This document shows positions 11,405 through 22,811 of a stretch of 54,161 nt of DNA, one piece after another. The position numbers were made by a program, and so were the translations under genes. Position 1 is the stretch's first letter. Each line of letters starts with the position of its first letter. This DNA comes from Exophiala sp. HKRS030 (Eukaryota; Ascomycota; Eurotiomycetes; Chaetothyriales; Herpotrichiellaceae): the NCBI GenBank assembly GCA_023897205.1, contig JAHWDD010000035.1, positions 1-54,161 on the forward strand. Reading direction: 5' to 3'. Under the pieces are notes generated by a model, which was given only the letters and a program-made list of their open reading frames with translations, searched no databases and was not told the DNA's origin.

Positions 11405-11780
11405 CCCTAGATTATGCGCACATGAGAAGGTGACTTGGGCAGACCGAACATCAACTGAAGGACGGGCGAACGTACTATCCAGTAGTTGAACTCCATAACA
11501 ACCTCCGTCGTGATGACGCTTCTTGACTGTCGTCCGTCTCATGTCAGTCCTATAGTTTTAATTGACCAAGAAGGAAGCACCGTTGATACCTAGGGCGCAG
11601 GGAACGCTGGCTGTTCACGTGCCTGCCGAGCTCAACTCGGCACACCTTCCTGCTTCCTTGGCTGGCAGGAGACATTCCTCGGCTGCGTTTTTGCAAGATG
11701 CTACTGTTCAGCTTCTCATATCTCCAGAACAGAGAACGGAACAACAATCCATCTCATATTCGTCTTTTTCGGCTATAGAA

Positions 11781-13309
11781 ATGAATCTCTTCAATCGGTC
11801 ACAAAACGCATGCCCGGACATTTTGGCCAGCAATTGCAGCATTGATCCTGAACCTAAGCTTCCCCCGCAAGCTGAAGACCCCTCGAACCGAAAAACCCTT
11901 CCAGTCTACAACCACAATGGCGACATAGTCACTAAGGGCATTCATCCAGACGGTGAGAGCGGAAGAAGAGGTATTTTTCCTGCAGTGAGAGGCCTGCATT
12001 TTATCGAGGCTCACCATCAACTTTCTACATGCATCCGGGCTGACACTTGTCGTGAATAGGCTTTCACCCCCTCCACTTCTTTACTGTCGGGTGGCGAAGT
12101 TCCAGCAAAGTTTCTCTTGCCGTGAATGTTCTCTGGCCCTTCGTTCCAGCCGGACTAGCGATTCACTTCGCTCGCCCAGACCTTCACGTATGGATCTTTG
12201 CTATCAACTACATAGCTATGGTGCCTGCTGCCAATTTGGTCGGGTTTGCGGGTCAGCAACTTGCCAGAAAGCTCCCCAAAGTCACCGGTATCCTACTGGA
12301 GACGGCTCTCGGGTCTGTGGTAGAGATAGTCTTATTCATGGTCCTCATCAAGAAAGACAGCGGAACCGGAAACAATGCGTCACCAAGAAATCTGGTTCCA
12401 GTAATTCAAGCTGCTATCCTTGGATCCATCTTGACAAACATACTCCTGTGCTTAGGCGTCTGCTTTTTCATCGGCGGCTTGAAGCTGAAACAACAGTCAT
12501 TCCACGCCGCAATCAGCGAGGTGGGTTCAGGGTTGCTTTTGGTGGCGGGCTTTGCCCTCTTAATACCGAGCGCTTTCTTCTCTGCCCTGAGAGGCTCGAC
12601 CACNNNNNNNNNNNNNNNNNNNNNNNNNNNNNNNNNNNNNNNNNNNNNNNNNNNNNNNNNNNNNNNNNNNNNNNNNNNNNNNNNNNNNNNNNNNNNNNNN
12701 NNNTTCAGACGGGTGTTCCGGAAAACTTCCTCGGCTTGATTCTAGTGCCGCTTGTTGAGAAAGCAGCGGAGCATCTTACCACTGTTGATGAAGCCTACGA
12801 CAATCAGATGGTGAGCACCAACATTTCTTTCTGACTTCATTAAAGATTATTCTTCTAAGCCTATGCATGAATCAAGAGCTCGAAGAGCATTGTATCTGAG
12901 TCTTCATCACTGCGAATGCCTAACGTGCTTGGGCAGAACTTCGCTCTCTACCACTGCCTTGGACCGTCGATTCAGACTGCCCTTCTGAACGCACCGCTCG
13001 TCGTCGTAGTCGGCTGGGGCTTAGGCAAACCGATGGACCTCAACTTCGAGATTTTCATGTCTGTTCTGCTTATCCTCTCCATTCTGGTCGTCGGCAACTT
13101 CCTTCGCGACGGGAAGTCTGATTACCTTGAAGGTGCACTTCTGGTGGTGAGTCTCCTGCAAATCTTGGCAGTCTTTCGAATTGGTCAACCAGCATTTCGG
13201 AACCGAAAAGAACGAGTTGGACTGATATTTGCTGGCACAGATTGTCTATGTTATCATCGCTATAACGATGTGGTACTATCCCAATCTAGACGCAATAACC
13301 GAAGCCTAG
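11781..13309 (+). CDS. Divergent CAX/VCX1-type Ca2+(Mn2+)/H+ antiporter, interrupted by assembly gap
   Basis: Exon 1 is 11781-11970, the intron 11971-12059, and exon 2 begins GFHPLHFF (12060) and runs into the N gap. After the gap come exons ending YDNQM (about 12811), then NFALYHCLGPSIQTALL (from 12937) and IVYVIIAITMWYYP to the stop at 13307-13309. The protein has many hydrophobic spans and the order of a vacuolar cation/proton exchanger, which removes Ca2+ or Mn2+ from the cytosol. The two signature repeats are altered: GSVVE where CAX proteins have GNAxE, and EKAAEH where they have GNAAEH. The acidic residues and the ENFLGLILVP helix remain. The residues lost at the gap cannot be judged. 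Cation choice is uncertain. Confidence 0.8.
12604..12703. other. Assembly gap of 100 N
   Basis: Exactly 100 N, the usual placeholder for a scaffold join of unknown size. It lies inside the CAX gene and removes part of its middle transmembrane region and perhaps an intron. Confidence 0.99.
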
Positions 13310-13665
13310 AAGGCTAGCGTTGTGAATGCTAATGAGGAGGCTGTGACAATGTCAGTGTGAGTGTTTCTTGGATGGGTATGTCCCAGTCTTTAGGGAGACA
13401 GCTCGTCCTGTGGTCATACAATTGCACTATCGTTACTTTCCTGGTGCGCCCCTTCTTCGGAGCCAGCGAGAAAGCAGGACGTCCTTCAACTGCATCACGA
13501 ATTACTTAGTGTGTAGAGCGCAATTTGCCGATGTCTTTCGAGGTAATGATTCAGGAGTAGAGCTAATCTATCTCCATGTGCTTCGGTTCATTTGATCGCT
13601 CAGAGCACTTTCCCAGCCGCTATTCGTATCTGACAAATTCCATAGGAAGGCAGACCTGGCAAGTG
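13310..13665. other. Convergent intergenic between CAX and HGY-A
   Basis: Terminator region of two convergent genes. No gene or notable repeat is seen. Confidence 0.5.
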
Positions 13666-14417
13666 CTAGTGTCGGCCCTGTCCACCACTATGTGCACCAC
13701 GATCGCCTCCATATCCGCCATGCCCCTCCTGGTCTCCATAGCCGCCACGGCCGCCATGTCCTTGTTCAGCTCTATAGCCATCATGACCTTGAGCGCCTCC
13801 ATAGCCGCCGCGGCCTTGTTCAGCCCCATAGCCACCATGACCCTGTTGTGCCACGTAGCCGCCGTGTCCTTGTTCAGCCCCATAGCCACCATGACCCTGT
13901 TGTGCCACGTAGCCGCCGCGTCCTTGTTCAGCCCCATAGCCACCACGGCCCTGTTGTGCCACGTAGCCGCCGTGTCCTTGTTCACCTCCATAGCCTCCAT
14001 GACCTGGATCAGCCCCATAGCCTCCGTGCGCTTGTTGTGCTCCATGATTGCCCTGGCCTTCGGGGTATCGTTGCTGACCTAGATAGTCTTGCTGTCCTCC
14101 GTGGTTGCTATATTGACCCGGATATCCGCCCTGCTCACCTAGAACTTATTGTCAGTTCACCCTGAATCAGGCAAAGGAATGGAAGTTACGCCAAGTATAC
14201 CTGGATATCCAGAGTTTTGATAGCCACCAGACCCTGGTCCTGCGCCATAGCCAAACCCTGAGGTTTGTGGATTCGGTCGGTTCTGGTAGTCTTGAGGATG
14301 TTTCTGGCCAGTCACGGCATCTGTGACTTTGTGCAATATGCCTCCTGAAGATGAGGAGTTTTGTTGGTTGTTTGGGCCAGAGAGTTGATCGGTGAATTTC
14401 TTCAGGAGATTAGACAT
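13666..14417 (-). CDS. HGY-A: His/Gly/Tyr-rich repeat protein
   Basis: Exons 14417-14201 and 14138-13666 (62-nt intron) give 229 residues with no lesion. A short N-terminal module, MSNLLKKFTDQLSG then GGILHKVTDAVTGQKHPQ, is followed by a low-complexity body of nine-residue units (GHGGYGAEQ alternating with GHGGYVAQQ). At DNA level this is a 54-base tandem repeat. The family is unknown to me. There is no signal peptide or transmembrane segment. About one His per unit, with Gln and Tyr, could bind Zn, Cu or Ni, and the composition is also prion-like. HGY-B at 22 kb has the same N-terminal module, so this is a small local family. It shares a 296-base divergent promoter with the Cys-rich orphan gene. 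A metal-buffer role is inference. Confidence 0.8.
13805..13990. repeat. 54-bp tandem repeat encoding GHGGY units
   Basis: At least three copies of a 54-base unit (beginning ccatagccaccatgaccctg and including gccacgtagccgcc) lie head to tail inside HGY-A, with shorter degenerate 27-base copies flanking them. Copy number should vary between strains and can be miscounted by short-read assembly. Confidence 0.85.
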
Positions 14418-14713
14418 GATGGGCAGGTTGAATGTTGATGGCTATGTATTTTCTGACTGTAGATTATGGGGGGTCGTTTCGATGGAGAGAAGGAGAAGTG
14501 TAGCAAAGACTCAATCAGTTCTGAAGTGTCCCAAGATTGGACAACAACGTGACGTACGCATGAACCTTGGCAGCCTTGGCGGCGCGCCCATTGTTACTTG
14601 TGATAAGAGAACTGATTTGATTCACAATCGTTCTCCCCCTCCGACTTTGCCCTCCTACATCCAACTATCCTTTATATCTCGGAGATCTACTGCGCAGTAG
14701 TGATATCGACCTT
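14418..14713. promoter_or_regulatory. Divergent promoter of HGY-A and the Cys-rich orphan
   Basis: Only 296 bases separate the two opposed start codons, so both genes are probably controlled by the same sites. I recognise no specific factor site. Confidence 0.55.
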
Positions 14714-15758
14714 ATGGCTTCGTCTAGACCATCTCTCGCCCTGTGCTTCGCCTGCCGTGCCGGTGACGCTACTTGCAAGAACAGCGTGAAAGACGGCCCT
14801 TGTTGCGATGGTATGTCTGTCACTTTCGAGGACAATCATTACTGTTGGCTGATTCATTGTGACAGAAAGCTGCCTCGTGGTTGTAGCACGTCGTGAATGC
14901 GACTTAAAATGCGGTCGAAACGAATCATCAAGCTGCTCCAGTGATAAAAGTTGATGAAGCTTCTTTCGATAGCCCAGTTTACTAACTGGTTCAGAATCGA
15001 CAACCTCCGGTGCCCCCGAGTCCCCTCTCCTTCCCACCCAAATTCGCAAGCGCAAACGTGAAGCTTGCAGCACTCGTTCCAATAGCGTCCGTGAACGTTA
15101 CCTCGCCACCCTCATCAACGTGGGCCGTATCTGCAAAGAGCTTATTGCGCGCAAACTCGAGCCGTGTTGTGAGGTGGCGCGGCCCGCATCAACTCGGGAG
15201 ACGACAGCTGATGCCAGGAAGACGAGTTCATTGTCGGCTTTGAGCAAGAAAGCAGATGGTATTGTTTGCGCGAGGAAAGAACGCTGTGGAGACGATGATG
15301 GTACAGCTACCTCGAAGAAGGATGAATGTTGTGGTTCTGAGAAGACGACAGGTTATTCTGTCCTGAAAAAAGATGGCTGCTGTGGTACTGAAGGGCCAGG
15401 CCATGACTTCAGTGGCACAACGGGAACAAGTGGCTGCCCCGGTGAAAGCAAGGCCGGTCTTTACAATCCTGAGCTGGAACACGTTGGTGCCAAGAATGGC
15501 GATCGCATCATTGTCGACAAGAAGTCTCACTGTTCTGTTATCGCAGAGCTGGGCTGCAGCGGTTCTGCGAAGAAGGACCACAGCTGCGATTTCAAAAAGG
15601 TTCGCTTTGGCGAGAAGCTGAAGAAGTGCTGCTGCCAGATCGCACCTTGCTCCGACAAGTCTGACTGCTCCGAAGGTACAAACATACTCCCCGAAATGGA
15701 GCTATACGTAGGTAGTTCTGGGCTACTGTATAATCTCCAGCTTGCCACTTTTTCATAA
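14714..15758 (+). CDS. Stand-alone Cys-rich protein equal to the N-terminus of ATPase C
   Basis: Exons 14714-14810, 14866-14949 and 14995-15758 give 314 residues with no lesion. Exons 1 and 2 are exactly as long (97 and 84 nt) and in the same phases as those of ATPase C at 28 kb. The proteins align from the start: MASSRPSLALCFAC against MESSRTSLAPCIAC, GPCCDG-ESCL, the basic RKRK segment, ICK-LIAR-LEPCC, and ECCGSEKTTG-like repeats. The protein then stops before any HMA or membrane domain and ends in a short unrelated tail (NILPEMELYVGSSG). In Pca1-type ATPases this region senses and binds Cd or Cu and controls turnover. As a free protein it could act as a metallothionein-like buffer. Alternatively it is a truncated gene duplicate. 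No ATPase sequence follows within 570 bases. Confidence 0.85.
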
Positions 15759-16331
15759 GCCTTCCACCCTTGAAGATCTATTCAATTTCCTCTGTCCTGA
15801 AATACAGTACTGTAAGGAATTTCTAACCTATACTTCATTCCTTCCGTTTATTTTGTTTTACAGGACTTCATTTTTACGAGGCCGAGAGCGTCAATTCATG
15901 ATTGCGCATATTTCTTTTCGTGTTGCAAATTTGTCGAAGGGATGGGCAATGGCTTGTGCTTAGTACTGACGAATGGTCGGTAGGAGCAACTGTGGCAGAT
16001 CCCAAATATGAACAAGGTGCGCTAGCCAGATCACGTGACCCTTAAGGTCCTCAAAAATGGCCTTGGCATACATGTTACTTCATATATACAACCATCTACC
16101 AAATTTATTTTGAGCACATATATCCTATTTGTTGCCTAGGGAGGACTTCAGAATCGCATCGCATAGCCTCTCGAAGGTTATGTATTTGACAGCAAATTTC
16201 AGCCAAGTAAAGAATGCAGTGGGAATGTTTCCCTGCACCGGAACAATGGACTTGGGTCAGTACAAGCAACCTCCACGACACCTCTCACTTGGAACAATGA
16301 GCCATAACCGCATCGACACCGGGTGGCAACA
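15759..16331. other. Convergent intergenic
   Basis: AT-richer spacer between the stops of the Cys-rich orphan and ATPase A. No ATPase remnant is recognisable downstream of the orphan, so the missing pump part was lost completely or never copied. Confidence 0.5.
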
Positions 16332-19300
16332 TCAGTTTCTCCCCTTCACTTTCGGCTGGGTCAACGCCGCGACGATAACCGGCAGTACGCTGACCATCTC
16401 GCCGAGACCAGCATAAGCAGGGGGAATGCGAACTTTGACAAAAGCTCCCGATGCAAGCAGAATGGCAACCACATTGTACACGGCTGACCAGACAAAGTTG
16501 AAGGTGATGCGTCGATAAGCGGCCTTCGAGACATCGAGCAGGCTGACCACCCCGTCGAGATTGCGGAGGAGGACCACGTCCGCCGTGGCCCGCGTGATAT
16601 CCGAAGAAGACTCGATTTGAACGCCAACGTTGGCTTGAGCCACGGCCACAGCGTCGTTAGTACCGTCTCCGCAGAACAATGTGATCTTTCCAGAATCCAT
16701 GAGTTCGCGGATATACTCCTGCTTCTGTGCTGGAGTTCTTTCAGCAGCGACGTTCTCCAAGGGAATTTGAAGGTCGGCGGCTACGCCCTCAACTACCCGA
16801 CGAGCATCGCCACTCACAATGTGAACGGCGATTCGCCGCCGATGAAGCTCTCGAACAACACCAGTCGCTCCCTCACGCAGCCGGGACTTGAGGCCGAAGA
16901 TTGCACCCAGTTGGCCGCCGATCGTCACGCAGAGCATTGTCAACCCTTGTGCAGCGAGATCAACCACCTGAGGTGTATCGCTGATTTGGAGCCACTTCGC
17001 GTTCCCAGCACGGATTGTCATTCCGTGCCATTGCGCTTCGACTCCACAGCCTGGAATGGAAGTGAGTGCATCGACCTTGATGCTACGTACACCCCTCGCG
17101 TCCAGTGCCTTGACCACAGCTTCGGACACGGGATGCTTGTTGCTCTTCACGAGTGTCATGACCATAGACAGCATGGTGTCTTGCTCTGCGTTGTCCGTGA
17201 ACAAGACCAACTCCTGCACAACTTCGAGGTTCGGCTCAGTAAGCGTTCCTGTTTTATCGAACACCACATCGGTAACTTTGAAACCGCGCTCAATGACATC
17301 TGCAGTTTTGATAATCACGCCTCCACGGGCAGCCACCCCTCCCGCTATCACCAGGACCATGGGGACCGCCAAACCTAGCGCGCAGGGGCAGCTAATGGCC
17401 AGCACGGCTATACAATAGCCTATGGCAGTTCCGATAGCATCTCCCGCAGGCTCTTTTCGAACCTTCAGAACAACCACGACCCAGATCACAAAGACAATGA
17501 GTGCTGCTATACACACCACTGGAATGAAGTATCCAGCTATCTTGTCGGCCAAGTCTTGGACGCGCGGCTTGAAGCTCTGCGCCTGCTCGACCAGGTTGGC
17601 GATATCGGTAATGGTGTTCTTCCCTGGCAAGCGAGACACACGTGCTGTCAATCTTCCGCCACCATTGACAGTGCCTGAGACGACGGGACTTCCAGCAGTT
17701 TTGAAAACAGGAACACTCTCGCCTGTGAGCATCGACTCATCTACCTCACTTGTGCCTTGCATCACTTCAGCATCGGTAACGATCTGTGAATGCGACAATA
17801 TCGCGATCTTGTCCCCATATTGAAGTAAACGGGCATCAATCTTAACGATTCGGTCTGTGTCCTGGTCAATGAGCATGGCTGTCGATGCCTGCAGAGACCT
17901 CAACGACACCGCCTTCACTGCTTGTTTACGAGCCCAAGCCGCAAGAAGTCGACCAAGCAGAATCAACGTGATTAGCAGCGTACTAGTCTCGAAGAAGGGT
18001 TTGGTCGTCAACTCGATGCCAGCGAAGTAGAGTCCAGTGGCGACGATGGAATACACGTACGCAGCTGTAATGCTGATAACCACAAGCATGTCCATTTCGA
18101 CGACCTTGTTGTAGATCAAGGACGATATGGCAGGGATGTAGAATTCTGGAACGGCGATTGCTTGAACCATGGTGGCGAGGACCACGGCAACGGTCAAAGT
18201 GGTATGCTCGGAAACGCCAGAAGGACGCCCCCACTCGAGTACAACAACTGGTACTGTCAGTATGAAGGCGGCAGTGGTCAAGGCAAGGACTCGAACGAGC
18301 CTGCGCTTTCCTTGATCGAGGTACGAGTCGCTGCGGAGAGGTCCAAGTTGAGCATCGATACCATTGAGCATGTCTCTGGCACCAATGACGCAAGGATCAT
18401 AGCTGATTTCATATGTTGTCTTGGAAAGCTTTTCGCAGCGCTCGACACCACGCGGTAGGGAGTTCTGGAATTTGATTGCTTCTGCTGCCGGCATTGTGAC
18501 GTCGATACTCTGGGTATCGGAGGAGAATGGTCTCAGCTTGTACCCTGTGGCTCGCTGAGCGTTGCGAATCACTTCATCTAGGGTACTGATTTCGGTGTCG
18601 AGGTCGAATTGGGCAGTTCCACCGATGAAAATGACCTTGACATTCCTGGTGCCTGCTACACCTCGAATCGCTCTAGTCAAATTGTTGGCACAACCAGAGC
18701 AGTCCATCCCTGTGACATTGAGAAGGATATGCGACAGCCCTCCTGCCTTCTCGATGTCAATTGAAGTCTGTTTTGTGACGGTCTCGCGTGCAAATCGAGT
18801 CCCAAGGAGAGTCTCATGGCTATCACAACATTTGATCTCAGCTCCGGCTGATGCCAATTTCTCTGGCACCTTCTTGCCACGACGGCGAGACAAGACGGAT
18901 CCGTGCTCTTTCACGTCGAGATGGTGGTTACGGGAAGTGCTGAACGCAACAACGCCGCCGGCCGAAGACTGTGGGCGGCAGGTCTCGATTCGCGCAGCCG
19001 GAGAAAGAATACTTCGACAGATGCACCTCGCTGACTCCAGGTATGTAGCATATTTTTCCATGGCAGCTTTGAGGTGAACGTTGCAGGGTTCACCAAAATG
19101 TTTCCCGTCCTCGCCGTTGGCGTGTTCATGCGCTGCGCCACTGTGGACATGCTTGCTCGCCTTTGGCACTTGGGCGTGGTTATGGATGCGGTCGTGAGCG
19201 TCATCGCAGCTATCATGGTGAGTGGTCTTCTCGTCTAGCTCGTGGCTGTCTGTGTCACTGCAGCAATCCTCCTGCTGATCGGCCCAAGCCAAGGAGCACT

Positions 19301-19608
19301 CGATAGCTGCAGCAGTCTTGATGCAATTTTCTGCAAATTTTTGTTAGCCAAACTTCTAGGCGGCATACTGGGTTAGTACCATTGCACTGATCGTCCTCAT
19401 TGCACTGATCCATGAAGTCTTCGTCGACTTTCAATTCTGGCTTGACTGAGCTTGTCGAATTACAACATGGGCCACATTCGATCGATGCCGACGGCTTTGG
19501 CAACGGGCCTTCACAGCAATCACCGGTACCGTCGGGAGTTTTACCAGCACAGTGGGATACCATATTGATAGACTTACAAGTCTTTGGAATTTCCTTCGAA
19601 GTGAACAT
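16332..19608 (-). CDS. ATPase A: Pca1-like heavy-metal P1B-type ATPase with Cys/His-rich N-terminus
   Basis: Exons 19608-19380 and 19330-16332 (49-nt intron) give about 1075 residues with no lesion. The start could also be the Met at 19563 (MVSHCAGKT). The N-terminal 250 residues are rich in Cys and His (GDCCEG, CGPCCNS, EDCCSD, HNHAQ). An HMA domain with CSGC lies near residue 285. The pump core has TGES (~609), the SCPCALG membrane motif (~722), the phosphorylated Asp in DKTGT (~767), HP (~808), GDGTND (~962), and the last helices YNV and PPAYAGLGE. That ending and the Cys-rich front match the Pca1/PcaA group, which exports Cd (and Cu) from the cell. It is divergent from CDF3. Metal specificity is inferred from family resemblance. 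Confidence 0.93.
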
Positions 19609-20259
19609 GAGACAGGTTCTGACGGTAAGGGATGAAAGTGATGATAAAGAGCGAAGGCTCCTGTCACCGGTTTTCGGGCATGGGTGAGTGGCACAAGAGC
19701 CTTTCACTTCCGCTACAATTCTAGGCTGTACTTGGCAATTTCAACCGCCGCCTACGCAAGCCACTTGGCACCGCACTTCAATCTTGCGACACTTCTACTG
19801 GCCGAAGTCGTTCTCAATCAACAACATGAGTGGTGCACAGCCTACCTACCAAGAAATGGCAATTGCGGTAACAAGATGCACGAAAGAAAGAACAAGCACG
19901 GTCTGAATTGCCGAGCGACTGCTCCATTCACCCAACATGTCATGAGTGAGAAGTTGCAATGACCTGAACCCAAGGTTAGTGATGACACAATAAATTACTT
20001 CCCTTTGAAAACAGATGAGTGCCGCCAATGCAATTTCTTTCTACTAGACTACAGTACCACGGCCCGAGTATCGACAGGCCTACGAAGCCCACGAACAAGG
20101 TTCGACTTTGAGCCATTTCCTGTTTCAATTTGCACGATCACGTGACGCTCGCGTTCGAATTTTCGATGTTTTCACTACGTGTCGCGACGTTCTCCTTCCT
20201 GCGATCTCGTGTGTTTGACGGCCACGTAAACTAGCACAGTCTGCTGTCCGGGGTTCAGG
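19609..20259. promoter_or_regulatory. Divergent promoter of ATPase A and CDF3
   Basis: 651 bases between opposed starts, no supported gene. The frames inside it (for example 19684-19962) show no conserved features. It should hold the control sites for both transporters. Confidence 0.5.
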
Positions 20260-21686
20260 ATGTCTCTGCATCTGTCCAAAACGACCAAGTGGTCTTGCTC
20301 CTCACCATCGATATACTCTTTTTCCTGGTGGAATTGACTGTGGGCAAGTTTCAAGCTTGTGACAGCTTCCCAGCCACGCAAGCTGACCAGCTTTGTAGGA
20401 TTTGGCGTTCACTCCCTCGCACTCGTCGCCGATGCCTTCCACATGGTCTGCAATCCCAAACAGCTGCCTCATAGACTTCTTGTTGACCATTTCCTTCAGT
20501 TCAATGACGTCCTGTCATTGCTGGTCGGCCTCTGGGCTATCCGCGTCGCCACAGGACGTGAGGCAACTAACGTCTACACTTATGGGGTATGTTCTCCGCC
20601 TGCTGTCTACAAGATTGTGACCAAACTGAGACGCCATAATTATAGTGGCAACGCGCTGAGACGCTTGGTGCACTGATAAACGGAGTGTTTCTCGTTGCTC
20701 TCTGCATGTCGATATTTCTCGAGGCAATCCAACGTTTCGCCGAACCCCAAGAAGTTTCCAACCCGATATTGATCCTCATAGTGGGCTGCACTGGCCTGGC
20801 CTCGAACTTCCTTGGCATGGTCCTCCTACACGAGCATGAGGAACCTAAACCAGGGGCAAACAATATAGCCGACACATTGTCCGATCAGGACGAAATAGAT
20901 GGGCAATCGGTGCCACAACAAGCACGTGGGTTTAGGCGGGCTACAACCTTGTCGCAGATCTCCGTGCATCCGACAGCTTTGCGCGCGGATATCATTGCTG
21001 CTGGCCAGCCACACGCAGTCCCTGGTAGTAGCGAGCAGCACGACGAAAATACACCACTGCGCACGGGTCAGTCGCCTGGGGCTTCATCTGAAGGCCAGGC
21101 CGAAACTACGGATCTGCACAGCGATCATATCCACAAGCGCCAGGACCGCAGCAAAGGAAAGGGCAAAGGCCACGACCTGAATATGACAGGCGTGTTCTTG
21201 CACGTTCTTGGAGACGCTGTCGGCAACATCGGCGTCATCGCTTCGGCCTTGTTCATCTGGTTGACCGATTTCAGCTGGCGTTTCTATGCCGACCCAACTG
21301 TCTCCGTGATCATCACAGCCATCATCCTGCATACGGCCATCCCACTGTGTACTGCGGCATCGCGAATCCTACTCGAGGCCGTTCCCGAGGGAATCAATAT
21401 CGACGAGATCAAGCAAGACATCAACACTCTCCCTGGCATTGCGGATTGTCATGCGTTGCACGTCTCGCAATTGAGCGATTCGAATGTGATTGCTACGGTC
21501 CATATCAAAGTCGACTACAAAGTCAACAAGGACAGTCATGAACAGTACATGCGGCTGGCGTCCGCTATTCGAGATTGTCTGTCTGCTTATGGGATACACA
21601 GTGCTACCATACAACCAGAATTCTTTGCATCCGCAGCCGAAAGGTCGTCCGCACACGGGAACGCGCACCGCGCAGCACTATCGTGA
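20260..21686 (+). CDS. CDF3: Zrc1-type zinc transporter with frameshift in exon 1
   Basis: Exons 20260-20343, 20399-20445, 20500-20586 and 20646-21686 encode about 419 residues if one missing base near 20288-20291 is restored. The start MSLHLSKTTK and the continuation VLLLTIDILFFLVEL are in different frames. Intron 1 uses a GC donor (gcaagt), the only choice that yields ELTVGFGVHSLALVADAF. Metal sites are HMFND in TM2 and HVLGD in TM5, the Zn/Cd/Co type. The loop after TM4 is long with scattered His (DLHSDHIHKR). The C-terminal domain has LPGIADCHALHV and YGIHSATIQPE. Unlike CDF1 and CDF2 it has no Cys tail. It is probably vacuolar. The frameshift could be inactivating or an assembly error. 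Confidence 0.87.
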
Positions 21687-22037
21687 TCTTGAGTCCACAA
21701 GCATCATTGAACATCTGCTGGTATATTCGTAGCTTGTTGGGTTCCTTTGAGGTTACAAATGGGTTGCGGAAGCACAATAGAGGGCTTCAACATGTTCGCC
21801 TTAATTTTGAATGAATGGAACTTTAGGCTAGCTAAACTGACATCTCGAATCAATATACTGTTTCATCTCGAAGTAGCCAGAGCACTGACACGACGAAGCG
21901 ACCAATCGCACAATCAGCCGCTGATGCAGCATCTCTGTTCAGATGCAGTTGTGCCAAATCAACTGGACAGTTAATCAGTTCGGACGTTGGGTGAATCAAG
22001 GTACTGCGAGACATAAGTGGACCTTGTACGAGTGAAA
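21687..22037. other. Convergent intergenic between CDF3 and HGY-B
   Basis: About 350 bases with no supported gene or repeat; presumably the 3' ends of both transcripts. Confidence 0.5.
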
Positions 22038-22811
22038 TCAATGTTGGCCGTGTCCATGCTGATCATATGGACGTTGCTCGTATCCGTGAGAGCTGTTGCC
22101 ATGCTGCTGATACCCTTGAGGATTGTTGCCATGTTGCTCGTACGCAGAGGGGTTGTTGCCATGCTGACCGTATCCTTGTTGGTCATGTCCAGAGGGCCTG
22201 CCGTCATGCTGGCCATACTCACGTTGCTCATAACCAGGTCCCCCAGCACCATAATTATGCTCGTCGCGACGCTCGTAGCCATGTTGGCCATAGGCGCCCG
22301 GTTGGTTACCATGGCCGTCCTGCGCTCCGTAGTAAGGTGCCTGGGTCTGTGGAGGGCTGCCATACATTCGCGGAGGACCTCCGTGCTCGTATCCACTCCC
22401 ATAGTGCTGATCTCTACCTGGATACCTAGGATCATAGGATCCCGAATGGGCTTCAGCAGGACGACCCTGGTAATTGCCTGGGTAAGGGCCACCCATCTGC
22501 CCATATCCACCACTTGGCTGGTAATGACCCGTTGGACTTCCGGAGTGCGGCATGTTTTGGTAAGCTCCTGGGCCACTCATGTTGCCAGGAAAGCTACCTG
22601 TCACATATGTATGTCAATAAGACCGTCTGAAGAGGCTGCAAGAGGCCATCGCATACCGTAGGGTGGTTGATTTTGTTTCTCTCCAGGGTGATTTTGTCCA
22701 GTGACTGCGTCCGTGATCTTATGCATCAAACCTGAACTGCCCGGAACCTTGGCCCTGATCCTGGCCTGGTTTTCCACCAGCTAATTTTCCAGCCATTTTG
22801 AGGAAATCCAT
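22038..22811 (-). CDS. HGY-B: paralogue of HGY-A, one frameshift in exon 1
   Basis: Exons 22811-22657 and 22597-22038 (59-nt intron) give about 237 residues if one extra base near 22739-22742 is ignored. Before it the frame reads MDFLKMAGKLAGG; after it SSGLMHKITDAVTGQNHPG, matching HGY-A (SSGGILHKVTDAVTGQKHP). The intron is in the same place, after a GYG/YPG-type codon. The body is rich in Gly, Tyr, Gln and His. It ends in units such as YEQHGNNPQGYQQHGNSS and finishes with QHGHGQH. The family is not one I know. His/Gln repeats could bind metal or drive condensation. It lies between CDF3 and ATPase B, so each copy sits inside the metal island. Confidence 0.75.

Noticed and set aside
13805..13990. 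CRISPR array from evenly spaced repeats
   Set aside because: The repeats are contiguous, coding, and in a eukaryotic genome; no spacers exist.
13620..14165. Other-frame readings of the HGY-A repeat (plus-strand Ala/Ser-rich and His-rich frames)
   Set aside because: Tandem repeats keep several frames open. Only the minus-strand GHGGY frame splices to the conserved N-terminal module.
22017..22661. Plus-strand hydrophobic frame as a membrane protein
   Set aside because: Antisense of the HGY-B repeat; the hydrophobic composition is a by-product of the Gln/His/Gly codons on the other strand.
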